Positions 24,601-33,988 of a DNA stretch of 64,000 nt are shown here, piece by piece. The stretch's first letter is position 1; the number at the start of each line of letters is the position of its first letter. Source of the stretch: Triglochin maritima (Eukaryota; Streptophyta; Magnoliopsida; Alismatales; Juncaginaceae); NCBI GenBank assembly GCA_963682175.1, contig OY821777.1, forward strand, positions 823,501-887,500, read 5' to 3'. The notes beneath the pieces were generated by a model. The model was not told the origin of the DNA and did no database searches. It saw only the letters and a list, made by a program, of their open reading frames with translations. The position numbers were made by a program, and so were the translations under genes.

Positions 24601-27471
24601 CTCCTAATCCTCACACAACGCATCAAACCATTGCACCAACCGAATAACTGTGTTTATTATTAGGATACAATTAATTAGTGTCATTCGTGTACTTTTCGGG
24701 TACACGACTTGGAGACACAAAAACGACACGAAATTTTTTCGTGTACCTGAAATACGATACGAACACAACACAAAATCCTTAAACCCAAACACGGATTTTT
24801 CGTGTTCCGTGCCAAATTGTCAGGCCTAATGACATCAAAACGTTTGTTGACCCGTTATCCCAGCACCAATATGCCCAAATTACATCCAAAATAAGCCCTA
24901 ATCATAACAATATTTCTATTTCTTAGCAAAACAGGTTTTGTACAACATAGTCGTCACTGGAAAAAGAATTCAAAATTAGCCATCTAACATGTTGACACCA
25001 TGATGGATGTAGACGTGACATAACATATTACAAACATAATATGGCAAGTCAGGTGGCATGTGGCTCCAATGTCAATGCATGCGATGATTACCACAACAAC
25101 AAAGTCTTTAATCCAACCTAGATGGGATATGCTAGAAATAATTACGGCTCGTTCATGTGAATCATCAGTGCCTGAGATAGTGAGATGATTAGTTATTGAA
25201 TTTTTAGAGATTACTAGTCCTAAATTTCTTCTATAAAACCCATTTATCAAATTTTGATAGTGGAAAAGGGCTCACAAGTAAGAAACATGTATGTGAATTT
25301 CAACACCTATCCAACCAAAGCATCTACATGTTAAACATGTGAAGTGAACCTATGAGTGTCTCCATTCATTTTTTATGGTAACACCTCAAATGCTGTCTTA
25401 TAGATTGAAACTATGAAAATAATAAAAGATATGATAAAAATAATAATATCGTGGTAAATGACTAAATGCATATAATTGTTAGAATACTTAGATTACCAGA
25501 TTATTGCAGGAAGATGCAACATGTGGATCCTTCTCGCCGAATCCTTCTTTCGCTTCCTGTAAGGCTGATATGAAGAATTTTTCTGCCTCATCCGCTCTTC
25601 CCTAAAGCCAATAGGTAAAGATGTTCACCCACCATTCCAACATGGAATGTTAATATATTTTTGTAGTCATGATCTATTGCATGTCACTTTGGATATCGAA
25701 TAATAGTGATGGCTACTTACATGCGCAAACAATGCCCTGCCATTATCTGTATATATCCTCCATTTGACAGTGTGGGTGTTGGATACAATGGAACCATCTT
25801 CAACTTTACACAAACCAACAAATGCCTCTCCATTACCATCACTCTGAACCACTTCCGTTCCAGATCCATCATCTGCTTCAATTATTTTTCCACTTACACC
25901 CCAACCACATGCTGCACAAAGGTCATTCAATGATTTTACTACATATCATAAAGAAAAATGCTAACATCAACAAACTCGTAAAAATTAAACATCCTTATCT
26001 CACCAACTCCCACTATGTTTCGACGGGTATATCTTCAATAAATGCATGAAAACTAGTTATCTAATGAATAGCTAATCCTTTTTTATCTGAACTAGAGGCC
26101 TGCACATGCTATGCATGTGTGAAGGCTGGATGAAATTTTCATTGGTCAATACCCAACAAAAAAAAAAGTGTAGACTCAAACAGAGATTTCTTATTGCCAA
26201 GTGAAACAAACAATTAACACAATTACACTATCATATCTCACACTTAAGTCTGTCAATAAATTTAAAAAATAGCACAATGTATAAAAATGAAATATAACAA
26301 AACAAACATATCCCAAAATAAGTTATATATGTTATATACCAGGGGTAAAATACTTACATTGGTAGATATTGAAATTTCACCCAAAAAAACGACAAATAAT
26401 GGTCACCATGCACCATAACCAAGGAAGGAGAGCTAACCAATTTGGATCTCTCTTTCTTTGACATCGAACCAGAACGAACATAACAGAAAACTTCTATTCA
26501 AATCTCACTCTAAATCTGAAATCCCAAAAGTACATAGCAAACTTCCATTCAAATCTCATTCCTAAATCGCAAATCGCCACACTAAAATGTCCCCAAATAA
26601 ATCGTATGAACCCCAGCTCTCTAAACATAATCTAAGTTCTCTATGTTTCAAATGTAGATATGGTAAAAAGGCAAATGCAAAAGAGCAGGGATGGTTGCTC
26701 ACCCTTAAGTGCAACTCGATTGCCAAAGTTTATTAACATCATTGGCTTCATTACAATTGAAGCAAAGAAAAATGCAAGTGTCGTAATGGGAGGACTTTGA
26801 ACTTTGAAAATGACAATCTTTGTAACCAAGTGATTCTTGTAATTAGTTTTTTCTTGTTACGATAAAATTGAAAAGGAAATGAACCAATATCGCTTGCCAA
26901 ATTAATTCCCATAATTAGTGAATTTTTTCCGACGTGTCAGTATCTCCCGACAATAATCGTGGACTGAAAATCTACATTTCTAGCCCCATCCAGCAACCAA
27001 AAGTACACAAATAAAACTGAACATCAAGTGCCCATAAATGCATCCAGAAATCCGCTATTAAGTCGTAAATCAAAAGAGGAAAACTAAAATATCATTCATT
27101 GAACAGGAGAAGTGTGTTGCAATCGGCCAATCCCAACCCTTAACGTTGTGAAAAGAGACCGAATATAGAAAATGAAACATGAGAATATGAACGATGTCGA
27201 AATCCATACTTCCAATCTTTCTCTGGATCAAGAAAGTAAGTACTTGAACGAAATGGAACAAGTGACAGTAATCCCCAAAAAAAGTAAGAACATGTACCTT
27301 AGGGATGAACGAGATGGAACGAAAAATGTCAAATAATTATGTAATGAAAACATATTTACAGAGGAAGAAATGTTGAGAATGAACCGCCAACAAAATCGAA
27401 CCCTTATTGGTTAGGATTTCGGCGTGACGGTGGTGAGATCGTATAGCTTCAATCAGGTAGAGTTTCTGCAT
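12629..27471 (-). CDS. Tetratricopeptide-repeat (kinesin-light-chain-like) protein, 17 exons
   Basis: A TPR protein of about 530 residues; partner and pathway unknown. Exons (high to low): 27471-27360, 26801-26703, 25911-25721, 25601-25497, 22646-22546, 21696-21618, 21419-21408, 21243-21178, 20503-20435, 18111-18034, 17351-17254, 17164-17119, 16599-16472, 15128-15035, 14811-14752, 13559-13494, 12817-12629. Lengths sum to 1593 nt with all phases matching. Residues 1-70 are basic/hydrophobic, possibly an organelle-targeting leader or membrane anchor. From about residue 125 come KLC-style repeats (HGRADEAEKFFISALQEAKE, AEVYRIRRSFEKAEPSYLDA, VGAALHNLGQFYLMQQKYDD, GWDSLDTVGAAENLATTLQS). Exon 7 is a 12-nt microexon. 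Exons 1-2 are less certain than the rest. The gene is stretched to 14.8 kb by intronic transposons and its upstream region carries a solo LTR. Confidence 0.82.
14127..14175 (+). repeat. RTE/Au SINE-type 3' tail in TPR intron
   Basis: GGCCTACCCCAACTAATTTG then GGATTAAAGGCTTTG and a (TTG)n end, the same tail type as at 4967-5023. Only the tail is recognisable. It lies antisense to the TPR gene in the intron between exons 15 and 16. Confidence 0.55.
18150..18333 (+). repeat. Left LTR of TRIM-like element
   Basis: Begins TGTTAGAATATTACAC, ends TTCTTCTTCAACA. Contains CTCTATATATAGAGG, a palindromic TATA-like segment, near 18270-18290. By eye it differs from the right LTR by about three substitutions and one 3-nt indel, so insertion is fairly recent. 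Confidence 0.92.
18334..18345 (+). other. Primer-binding site of TRIM-like element
   Basis: TGGTACCAGAGC directly after the left LTR; one base different from TGGTATCAGAGC, the standard complement of plant initiator methionine tRNA. Confidence 0.88.
18797..19010 (+). repeat. Tandem repeats inside TRIM-like element
   Basis: About four imperfect copies of a unit of roughly 55-65 bp built on ATTGCTGCTGCTACTACT and CATGCCTACTAGTGCTTC. The open frame across it is Leu/Ala-rich low complexity. It resembles no gag domain and probably is not a functional gene. Confidence 0.7.
19122..19308 (+). repeat. Right LTR of TRIM-like element
   Basis: Begins TGTTAGAATATTACAC and ends TTCTTCTTCAACA, followed at once by the ATCAT target duplication. 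Preceded by the purine tract 19111-19121. Confidence 0.92.
23279..23898. mobile_element. hAT-type non-autonomous element (620 bp) with 8-bp TSD
   Basis: Termini CAAGGTTTTAA at the left and TTAAAACATTG at the right (10 of 11 bases inverted-complementary). Flanks are AATAAAGA (23271-23278) and AATAAGGA (23899-23906), an 8-bp target duplication with one mismatch, as expected for hAT. There is no transposase. The ends are rich in TGCGACC/GGTCGCA motifs and the centre holds a near-palindrome built on GTGCGACGCAC (about 23707-23740). It lies in the TPR intron between exons 4 and 5. Confidence 0.75.
24125..24828. mobile_element. hAT-type non-autonomous element (704 bp) with perfect 8-bp TSD
   Basis: Left terminus TAGGTCTGACAAT and right terminus ATTGTCAGGCCTA are inverted repeats (12 of 13). 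The 8-bp duplication ATGACATC is perfect at 24117-24124 and 24829-24836. Subterminal regions repeat ACACGA/TCGTGT many times on both sides, typical of hAT subterminal transposase sites. No transposase is encoded. The interior contains two tRNA-like segments (24471-24637). Confidence 0.85.
24471..24637. repeat. Two convergent tRNA-like (SINE head-like) segments
   Basis: On the + strand TGGCTTAGTGGTTAGGTC (box A-like, 24471-24488) is followed by GGTTCGAATCT (box B, 24514-24524). On the - strand GGTGCAATGGTTTGATGCG (24637-24619) is followed by AGTTCGAATCTC (24595-24584). Both have the spacing of pol III A and B boxes of tRNA-derived SINEs. They face each other inside the hAT element. Neither is a complete tRNA gene. 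Confidence 0.55.
25090..25134 (-). repeat. RTE/Au SINE-type 3' tail (reverse)
   Basis: CCACAACAACAAAGTCTTTA followed by ATCCAACCTAGATGGGAT is the reverse complement of the RTE/Au tail, degraded. No further element sequence is recognisable around it. Confidence 0.4.
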
Positions 27472-27664
27472 GACGGCGCTGTTGCAGGGATTTCACATGG
27501 TTCAACAGGTTTCTTGAAGGTAATATGTCAGTGTCGAGAGAGGTGGTGAAGGGTTGGTTTGGGAGTGGGATGGTTGAAAATGTAATTTCTAGAACTGTGA
27601 GGGGTATTTTCGGAAATCATGAGAAAAGGACGAATCCTATTCTCTTTTTAAAGAGGATAGGATA
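27472..27664 (-). promoter_or_regulatory. Short segment between TPR start codon and solo LTR
   Basis: Only 193 bp separate the TPR ATG (27471) from the LTR terminus (27665), whose sense strand points towards the gene. The segment should be 5' UTR and/or core promoter. I see no convincing TATA box. The original upstream sequence resumes at 30033, beyond the LTR. Confidence 0.4.
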
Positions 27665-28067
27665 TGTAACATCCTCAAAACAGCGGAAAATTTTTAAATT
27701 TATAAACACTCGATCAACAGAGGACATTACGCAATAAAAGGGACACGGGTGCACCAACATATATATAATATATATCCGAACATCAGAGTATACAAAAGTT
27801 GTGATTACATCAAAAACATATACAAAGGAAGCAGTAATCACACGACCTCAACCGAGAGAAAGCTGGATCCGGTAGCAGCGCTCCTCTCCTCGGTCACCAC
27901 CCCCTAACGCCTATCACGACCTGAAAGTAAACATGCAACAATGCCTGATTTTCCAGAAGGAAACCCCGTATGCCAAGCCTCTAAATGCATAAATAAAATC
28001 ATCATAGCATGTAGTTCTACTCAACAAGAAAAACATCTCAACACGCCCAACACCAGGGCACACTACT

Positions 28068-28570
28068 GGTACGGGGCTCCAGGTCTAATCTCAACTAACC
28101 ACCGCACCCACCACAGTCACGGGGCTCCAGGTCTAATCTCAACCAACCGCCGTGACACACTCGTCGCCAAGCTGGGCTCCAGGTCTAATCTCAACCAACC
28201 ACAGCTACCACGACACGACCAAGGGCTCCAGGTCTAATTTCAACGAACCCAAACGTATAAGGGCTCCAGGTCTATTTTCAACCAACCCCTACATGCGGTC
28301 ATTGCTCAGGCTCCAGGTCTAATCTCAACCAACCCGAACGCACTACGGAGCTCCAGGTCTAATTTCAACCAACTCCGTACAGACTAGCTGGGCTCCAGGT
28401 CTAATTTCAACCAACCGCAGCTCTCACACAGTTACGGGGCTCCAGGTCTAATTTCAACCAACCACCGCAACACCACAATTCTAAGCTGTGCCTCAGGCCT
28501 ATTTCAGCCAATCCCAAGCTCACACACGGTTACGGGGCTCCAGGTCTAATTTCAACCAACCGCCGCAACC
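28068..28570 (-). repeat. Eleven-unit hairpin array in LTR-B
   Basis: Eleven units share a conserved core (on the - strand TTGGTTGAAATTAGACC then TGGAGCC) every 40-50 bp. Arms on either side of each core differ between units but are complementary within the unit, e.g. GTCACGG...CCGTGAC and TACGGAG...CTCCGTA. Same array, unit for unit, as 49135-49638 in LTR-A. The core itself can form a small inner stem GGTT/GACC around a 7-nt loop. Confidence 0.85.
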
Positions 28571-28675
28571 CTCGTGCACCTAGCACACTTGCCGGAAGAA
28601 CCTTGGCACCACAACTCGCCCCACACGGGCAACCACGACCATAGCACCTCCATAGTGCAAAACAGGACACAAACG

Positions 28676-29352
28676 GTCGACCGAACCAAAAGTCTTGGTC
28701 GACCGAATCAAGCAAATACAGGGCAATCCACTTCGACCGGCACTCCATCGGTCGACCGACTCCCAACACCACACTCGTTCGGTCGAACACAAATCAAGGG
28801 ACGGTCGACCGTTTACATGGTCAACTCCCGGTTCAACGAACAAAACGACCAATCGGTCGACCGACAAAGGGGTCCCGGTCGACCGAAAGTCACCAGGGAA
28901 CAAATCTCACAACACCACAACGAATTCGGTCGAACGCCGAGCACATCTCGGTCGACCGAATCAGCCCAGGGAATAATCCCTCACTCGCGTCCTGAAACCG
29001 GTCGAACGCCGAGACCTCCTCGGTCGACCGATTTCAGCCAGAGCGTTCTCACGCTCAACACGCAGGTCCGGTCGACCGAACCCACATTCGGTCGAACCGA
29101 CCACAAGTCCACTTAAGTCACGGTCGGACGAGATCAAAAAGCGGTCGACCGCTTATATAGTCTACGCCCCCCAACCGACTTAAGACAGTGCACACGGTCG
29201 ACCGGCAAAGGGGACCCGGTCGACCGAATCTCTCCAGACTTGCCTCCTATGCACGATCGGTCGACCGCCCCACAGACATCGTTCGACCGATTTGAGGCAG
29301 AGCCCGAATTCTCTTCACGAACGGTCGACCGTTTGCACAAACCGGTCGACCG
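28676..29352. repeat. Array of CGGTCGACCG palindromes in LTR-B
   Basis: At least 14 perfect copies of the 10-bp palindrome CGGTCGACCG, plus one-off variants (GGTCGAACG, TGGTCGACCG), spaced irregularly at about 20-60 bp. Each has a GTCGAC centre and four CpG positions counting both strands. Intervening sequence is unrelated between copies apart from phrases such as GGGACCC beside paired palindromes. Confidence 0.9.
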
Positions 29353-30032
29353 ATCAGGCAGTGAAATCTGCTGCATGTTTACTCGCGACGAGCCGAACGG
29401 CCTACCGTCGACTTCCAAATACCAACGATAATTAAGTGAGCGAGCTTGACATACCTAAAGGTCTGAAGAGACCTTAGAAGAACCACGACGACGCCTCCAC
29501 GAGCACGTCTCCCCAAATCACAATCCGTCGACGACCCTCGCGTCCAAACGACGATCCACTCCTCCACGGCGATCCACACCCACGAATCCACCTCCGACGA
29601 CCTCCACCAAACAACCACCACCCCAGCACACGAGTTAGGTCGAGGGAGAGAAAACCAACTCAAAAGGGATGAACACACACCCCACGCTACTCACCTCCAC
29701 CAACTAACCGGAGCCGATCTTCACTTCGCCGGAGGTCACCACCACCACGCCGGAGATCACCTCTGTGAGAGAGAGAAGCGTGAGGGAGAGAGTGTCGCAA
29801 GAGAGAGAGGGAGAGAGAGAGAGAGCTCACCAATAAATATCTCCTCCTCCTCTAATCTCAACCATCCATCCATCCATCAATCAATCTCCACCCCTCATCC
29901 AATCCACACCATCCTAGCCCTTCATCCATCTCCTCTCAATCTCAGCCATCCATCTCTAATCCCCTCTAATCACCACCTAATCAACCACAAAGCACAATTA
30001 GGATTAGGATTAAGCTAGAATCTTACAGGATA

Positions 30033-33000
30033 TCTGATAGATAACTGCATACACAATTTATGATGAGAATCGCTTCATGAAAAAAAATTAAGCTTCTTGG
30101 ATATAATATATACTTCAGCATGCAACTACTATTTCAGCTTTCTAGCTCACACAGTTACAATATTACACATGTCGTTAACAGAAAATTTTCGGTAAGAAGA
30201 AAAATATATTGGGAGGAAATAGAAGTTTCACTCTGCAAATCCAAAATTGACTCTCCTAATCAAAGCAAAATCAACTTTTATTAACACTCAGTTGCTCATT
30301 ATGGTTAGCTGACATGACAAGACAATATGCTAAAGATGGGAAGTATTGTAGTAGCCTTTTTGTGGGAAGGCCTCATTCACCAAGGAAGACCAGAAAAAAA
30401 TTCAAATGTGATTTTAAAAATCATTGAGGAAAAGCATGTTTTTAAGACGAAGAAACATTAAACTGCATCTGAGAGTCGAAAGAAGCATAACAACAAAACA
30501 ATAACTGACTTCTACACAGAAAGAAAATTACCAGTTCCACCAACAAGAATGATTTTCAAGAAGAGGTCCAAATGACAGTTTTTCTTCGTGGGATTAAAAT
30601 GCAGAATCGTAGTAACTGCAAGTTTGGAAGAAAAAAACACTTATCAATATCTATTTCTATAAATGTTGAAAATGAAAGGAAATTGAGATAAAAATAAAAT
30701 GAATTGAACTCGCTTCTCTTGCTCAAACGTGCTAGAAAAGGATTCATTCCTACATTGGCCACAAACCTCAGCTTAACAATTGACTTTTAAAACAAAACCA
30801 CTTTATTAAAAACTCAGATGTTCGAACTGTTTTTGATAGATTCAGATGTTCGAACTTTTATACAGGCATAAATGCTCAAACTGCCACCTTAATAGAAACC
30901 ATCAGCTCATTTGTATCTTATAACACGACCGAGAAAACTGGGTCAAAATGTTTCAAGTTTGAAATCATTATGATAGCAATGCCAATTTTAAATCATGATT
31001 TAATTGTAGATGCCATGTAACCAACCATTGGAGATGAGATGTTTTCATGGCAACTTGTCTCCGTTGCAGCAGTTAGCAAGTCCCGATAAAATATACTAGC
31101 CCTGGTATGGATCCAGTACAGTTCAAATTAACCTAAATATGCCCCTGAAAGGCCCTCATTTCATTTTATTATTCAACACTCTTTCTTCAATCGATCATAC
31201 CCATCAACGAGGACCTAAATCCCGACCACTAATTGGAGTCCTTTAATCCAATTAAAAAATTGGACTCATCTACCAAATTCTGACTACAATTCTAAATCCA
31301 ACTATTCTTATCATTAATGCTAAATCCGAAACAAAACCACTCGTTGCAATTATCATCTTAACAAATGAAATACCTAAAACAAAATCATAATAACGCACAC
31401 GAATTCGGCGAATAAAACACGAAAAACGAAAAAAACGGAACACGGATGTGGCGTTAGAAGTTACAGGGGAAGGGTCTGGAGGAGGAGGAGGGGAAAGTGA
31501 TGGGGTCGGATCGCCCAGCGGAGGCGGTCCCGGAGAGGGATCGGAGTTTCCAAAGGAGAGAGAAAGCTCGTCGGAGCATCGCCGGAGATCGACGGCGTGT
31601 GAGACGTGGGTTTAAGGTTTTGTTCGCTTGCGCAGATTACGAGTTGTGTGTGTGTGTGGGGGGGGGGGGGGGGGGGGGGGGGGGGTTGTCCTCGCACGTC
31701 ACTCCGCACGCAAAACATCTGTTTTCGTCAAATACCATTTTAGTTCGTGGTTGTTGCTGATATTTGGACGGAGTTTTTAATAGGTACCAATCTGTCGATT
31801 TAAATCAGATTTGAGTATTAAGAGTGTACATGAATTCTCTAGCGATCACATAGCTTAATTTAGATAAATTAAGTCCCCACAATATTCATCACTCATTTCA
31901 AATTTTAAGGTAGATTAAGAAAAAAACGGTTATGCTAATGAATGGTGAGAATAACTGTAATTAAGATCCAATGGTGAGATTGTAGGGGAGTTTAAACTAA
32001 ATTTGATGAGTCATTAGCTCGCTAGAGCTTGACCCTAAGAGTGTATTAGTTATATAATACGATACAATCAAAAAATAACGGTAAATGTGTGGATAAATAA
32101 TAAAGTTCAATAAGGATAAAATTTACAAAACAAATTTCAATATGATTAATTATTACGTTTTAAAATTCAATGGTACAAAGTGAAATCAATATATTGTTCA
32201 AGATAACAAATTGTAATTAATCATTTTTAATATCAGAGTTTCATTTTAATAATATATTACCCGTTTAATTTTGATGGGAAATTTGTAAACATCATCCAAG
32301 TAATAATGAAAAGGTTACCGGTTTTTTGCTGAATTTCATCGTATTCGAGATTTTTAACTTAGAACTAATTGTTCACTACACTATCTTTATTGTTAAATAA
32401 AAATAAAGATTAGCGTCTTTTACCAAACAAATAAATTATATTAATTTTTCTTACAACGGAACTACTTAAGACTGAATTTTCCCTTAACCTCGGTTGGAGA
32501 GGTACATGAGAAGAAAAAAATGCTGGTTAATATAGGCTGTTCGCTCCAACTTACGTAAATGGATGATGATTTTTGGGATTTCTTAAGGAAAAAAAATAAT
32601 CAGAATCGTGATATGCAAAATATCAATGGGAGTATTTCGAGTTCAAGTATTTATGTAGTTTGGGATTCTTGTAGTTGTAGAAGAGCGAATATGTAATTAC
32701 TTTTAGTTCTGTTTCTTTTTTATTTTTTAAAAAAACTATATACACACAGGTTAGAGATAGAGAATCCAAGAGAGAAGAGTACTTGGATTTGCTTATGTAA
32801 AGATTTGGATATCTTTAGACTGGCAATCTACAAACCAAGCGGCTTGAAGAATCTAACATCCATGACCAAGTACAGAATCAACTGACAAAGATTGACATCT
32901 CTTTATCTCAAAACTCTCTGATGCATTCCTTCCTTTCTCTTTTGTTCGTTCAAGCCAAGCATCGAATCGCAAGTACAGAAACAAGTAACAAAGATTGACA

Positions 33001-33988
33001 TCTCTTCATATCAGATCTCTAATCCAATCCTTTCTCTTCTATCATCTCTACATTTCTTATCCTTTCCAATATAACCTCTACTATCCATCACGGCAGATTG
33101 CCATATGCCAATACACAATAATTCTTCAAAGTTTTGTGCAGCTCTACCTCTCTGGAAGAAATCTATTGTTCTACTCCAATAACACTACACTTCCAGTGAC
33201 ATCCAATTATAACATCACCTGGACACTAGTATAGCCAATAAGATGGGATGACTACAGATAGAGAACACTAGCTCGAGTTTCAGGTCTCCTCCTTCCTATC
33301 CGATGGAGAACATTTTATGTAATAGAGACCAATAAACAAAATTTCACAAAGCAAAACAAGTGCAGGACTATTATTACTTCTATTTCAGAATCAGATAAAC
33401 ATCTGAAGACGAGAATAAGAAAAAACAGTTTGCTGGACAAAGCATATACACGAAATGATCGACTAAAACATCTCATGCCTCATCAGTTCCGATGCATTAT
33501 GGTCACAAATACAAACCAGAGAAGAGAATCTAAAAGCACACTAACATCTGCACCTGGACTGCTGCACAACTGAAAACCGGGCATCAACACGAATCACACA
33601 AAAAATTATGCACAATTCATTTTTAATCATAGAGATTCCCTCCTTGCTTCTACTAACTTCATTCAATACCAAATAAATTGGCATAAAGAGAAATAATCAA
33701 CTACTGCAAACGTTCACACTATAGCCAAAACCACAAAAGAGTAATGATTGGGAAAATATTAGTATAATAGCTGCTTTTCAAGAGTGTCTCAAGGGTACTG
33801 CTGAAAAAATGCAGCACTTCACAATTCCCCTTTCTTTTTGTTATGGTAAATAAAGAGATTGGCAGGGGAAAAACAGTATAAACAAATTGGTTAACATTCA
33901 TGTATGCCATCAAAACTAGTAGCCTACCCACCCAAGAAGGATAAAGAAAAACATATCACCATAGGAAATTTCAGCTCACCAAGTCATA
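30033..33988. other. Intergenic region between solo LTR-B and NFXL1
   Basis: About 4 kb, mostly AT-rich, without a supported gene. Right part (about 33300-33988) should include the NFXL1 3' UTR. A GC-rich patch at 31440-31625 stands out; it may be the ancestral 5' exon or promoter of the TPR gene (which reads leftward) or an unrelated promoter. It is followed by a (GT)n/poly-G tract. Confidence 0.45.
31645..31685 (+). repeat. (GT)n followed by 28 consecutive G
   Basis: A short (TG)n run leads into an uninterrupted run of 28 G at 31658-31685. Such runs can form G-quadruplexes and are prone to sequencing or assembly length error, so the exact count is uncertain. Confidence 0.85.

Larger units (their letters stand above)
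27665..30027 (-). mobile_element. Solo LTR of a Ty3-type retrotransposon (LTR-B) with TSD
   Basis: A 2363-bp sequence bounded on its sense (-) strand by TGTAAGATTCTAG... and ...GGATGTTACA, with a perfect 5-bp duplication GGATA at 27660-27664 and 30028-30032. No internal coding region is attached, so this is a solo LTR left by recombination. From its 5' end it holds (GA)n/CCATCCATC-rich sequence, a palindrome array (28676-29352), an 11-unit hairpin array (28068-28570) and a conserved 3' end. It is near-identical over long stretches to LTR-A at 46592-50042 in inverted orientation. Its 3' end resembles the LTR at 39155-41308, which is attached to Ty3 pol. Confidence 0.93.

Noticed and set aside
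28068..28570. CRISPR-like array (conserved repeats with unique spacers)
   Set aside because: The sequence is plant nuclear DNA inside an LTR with TSDs. 'Spacers' are partly complementary arms flanking each core, spacing is irregular (about 38-53 bp) and no cas genes exist. Reported as a hairpin array instead.
28574..29116. 180-aa open frame through the palindrome array of LTR-B (and the similar frames in LTR-A)
   Set aside because: Composition (VDR/GRP/RST repeats) follows from reading CGGTCGACCG in different frames; no domain, and LTR-A breaks the frame.
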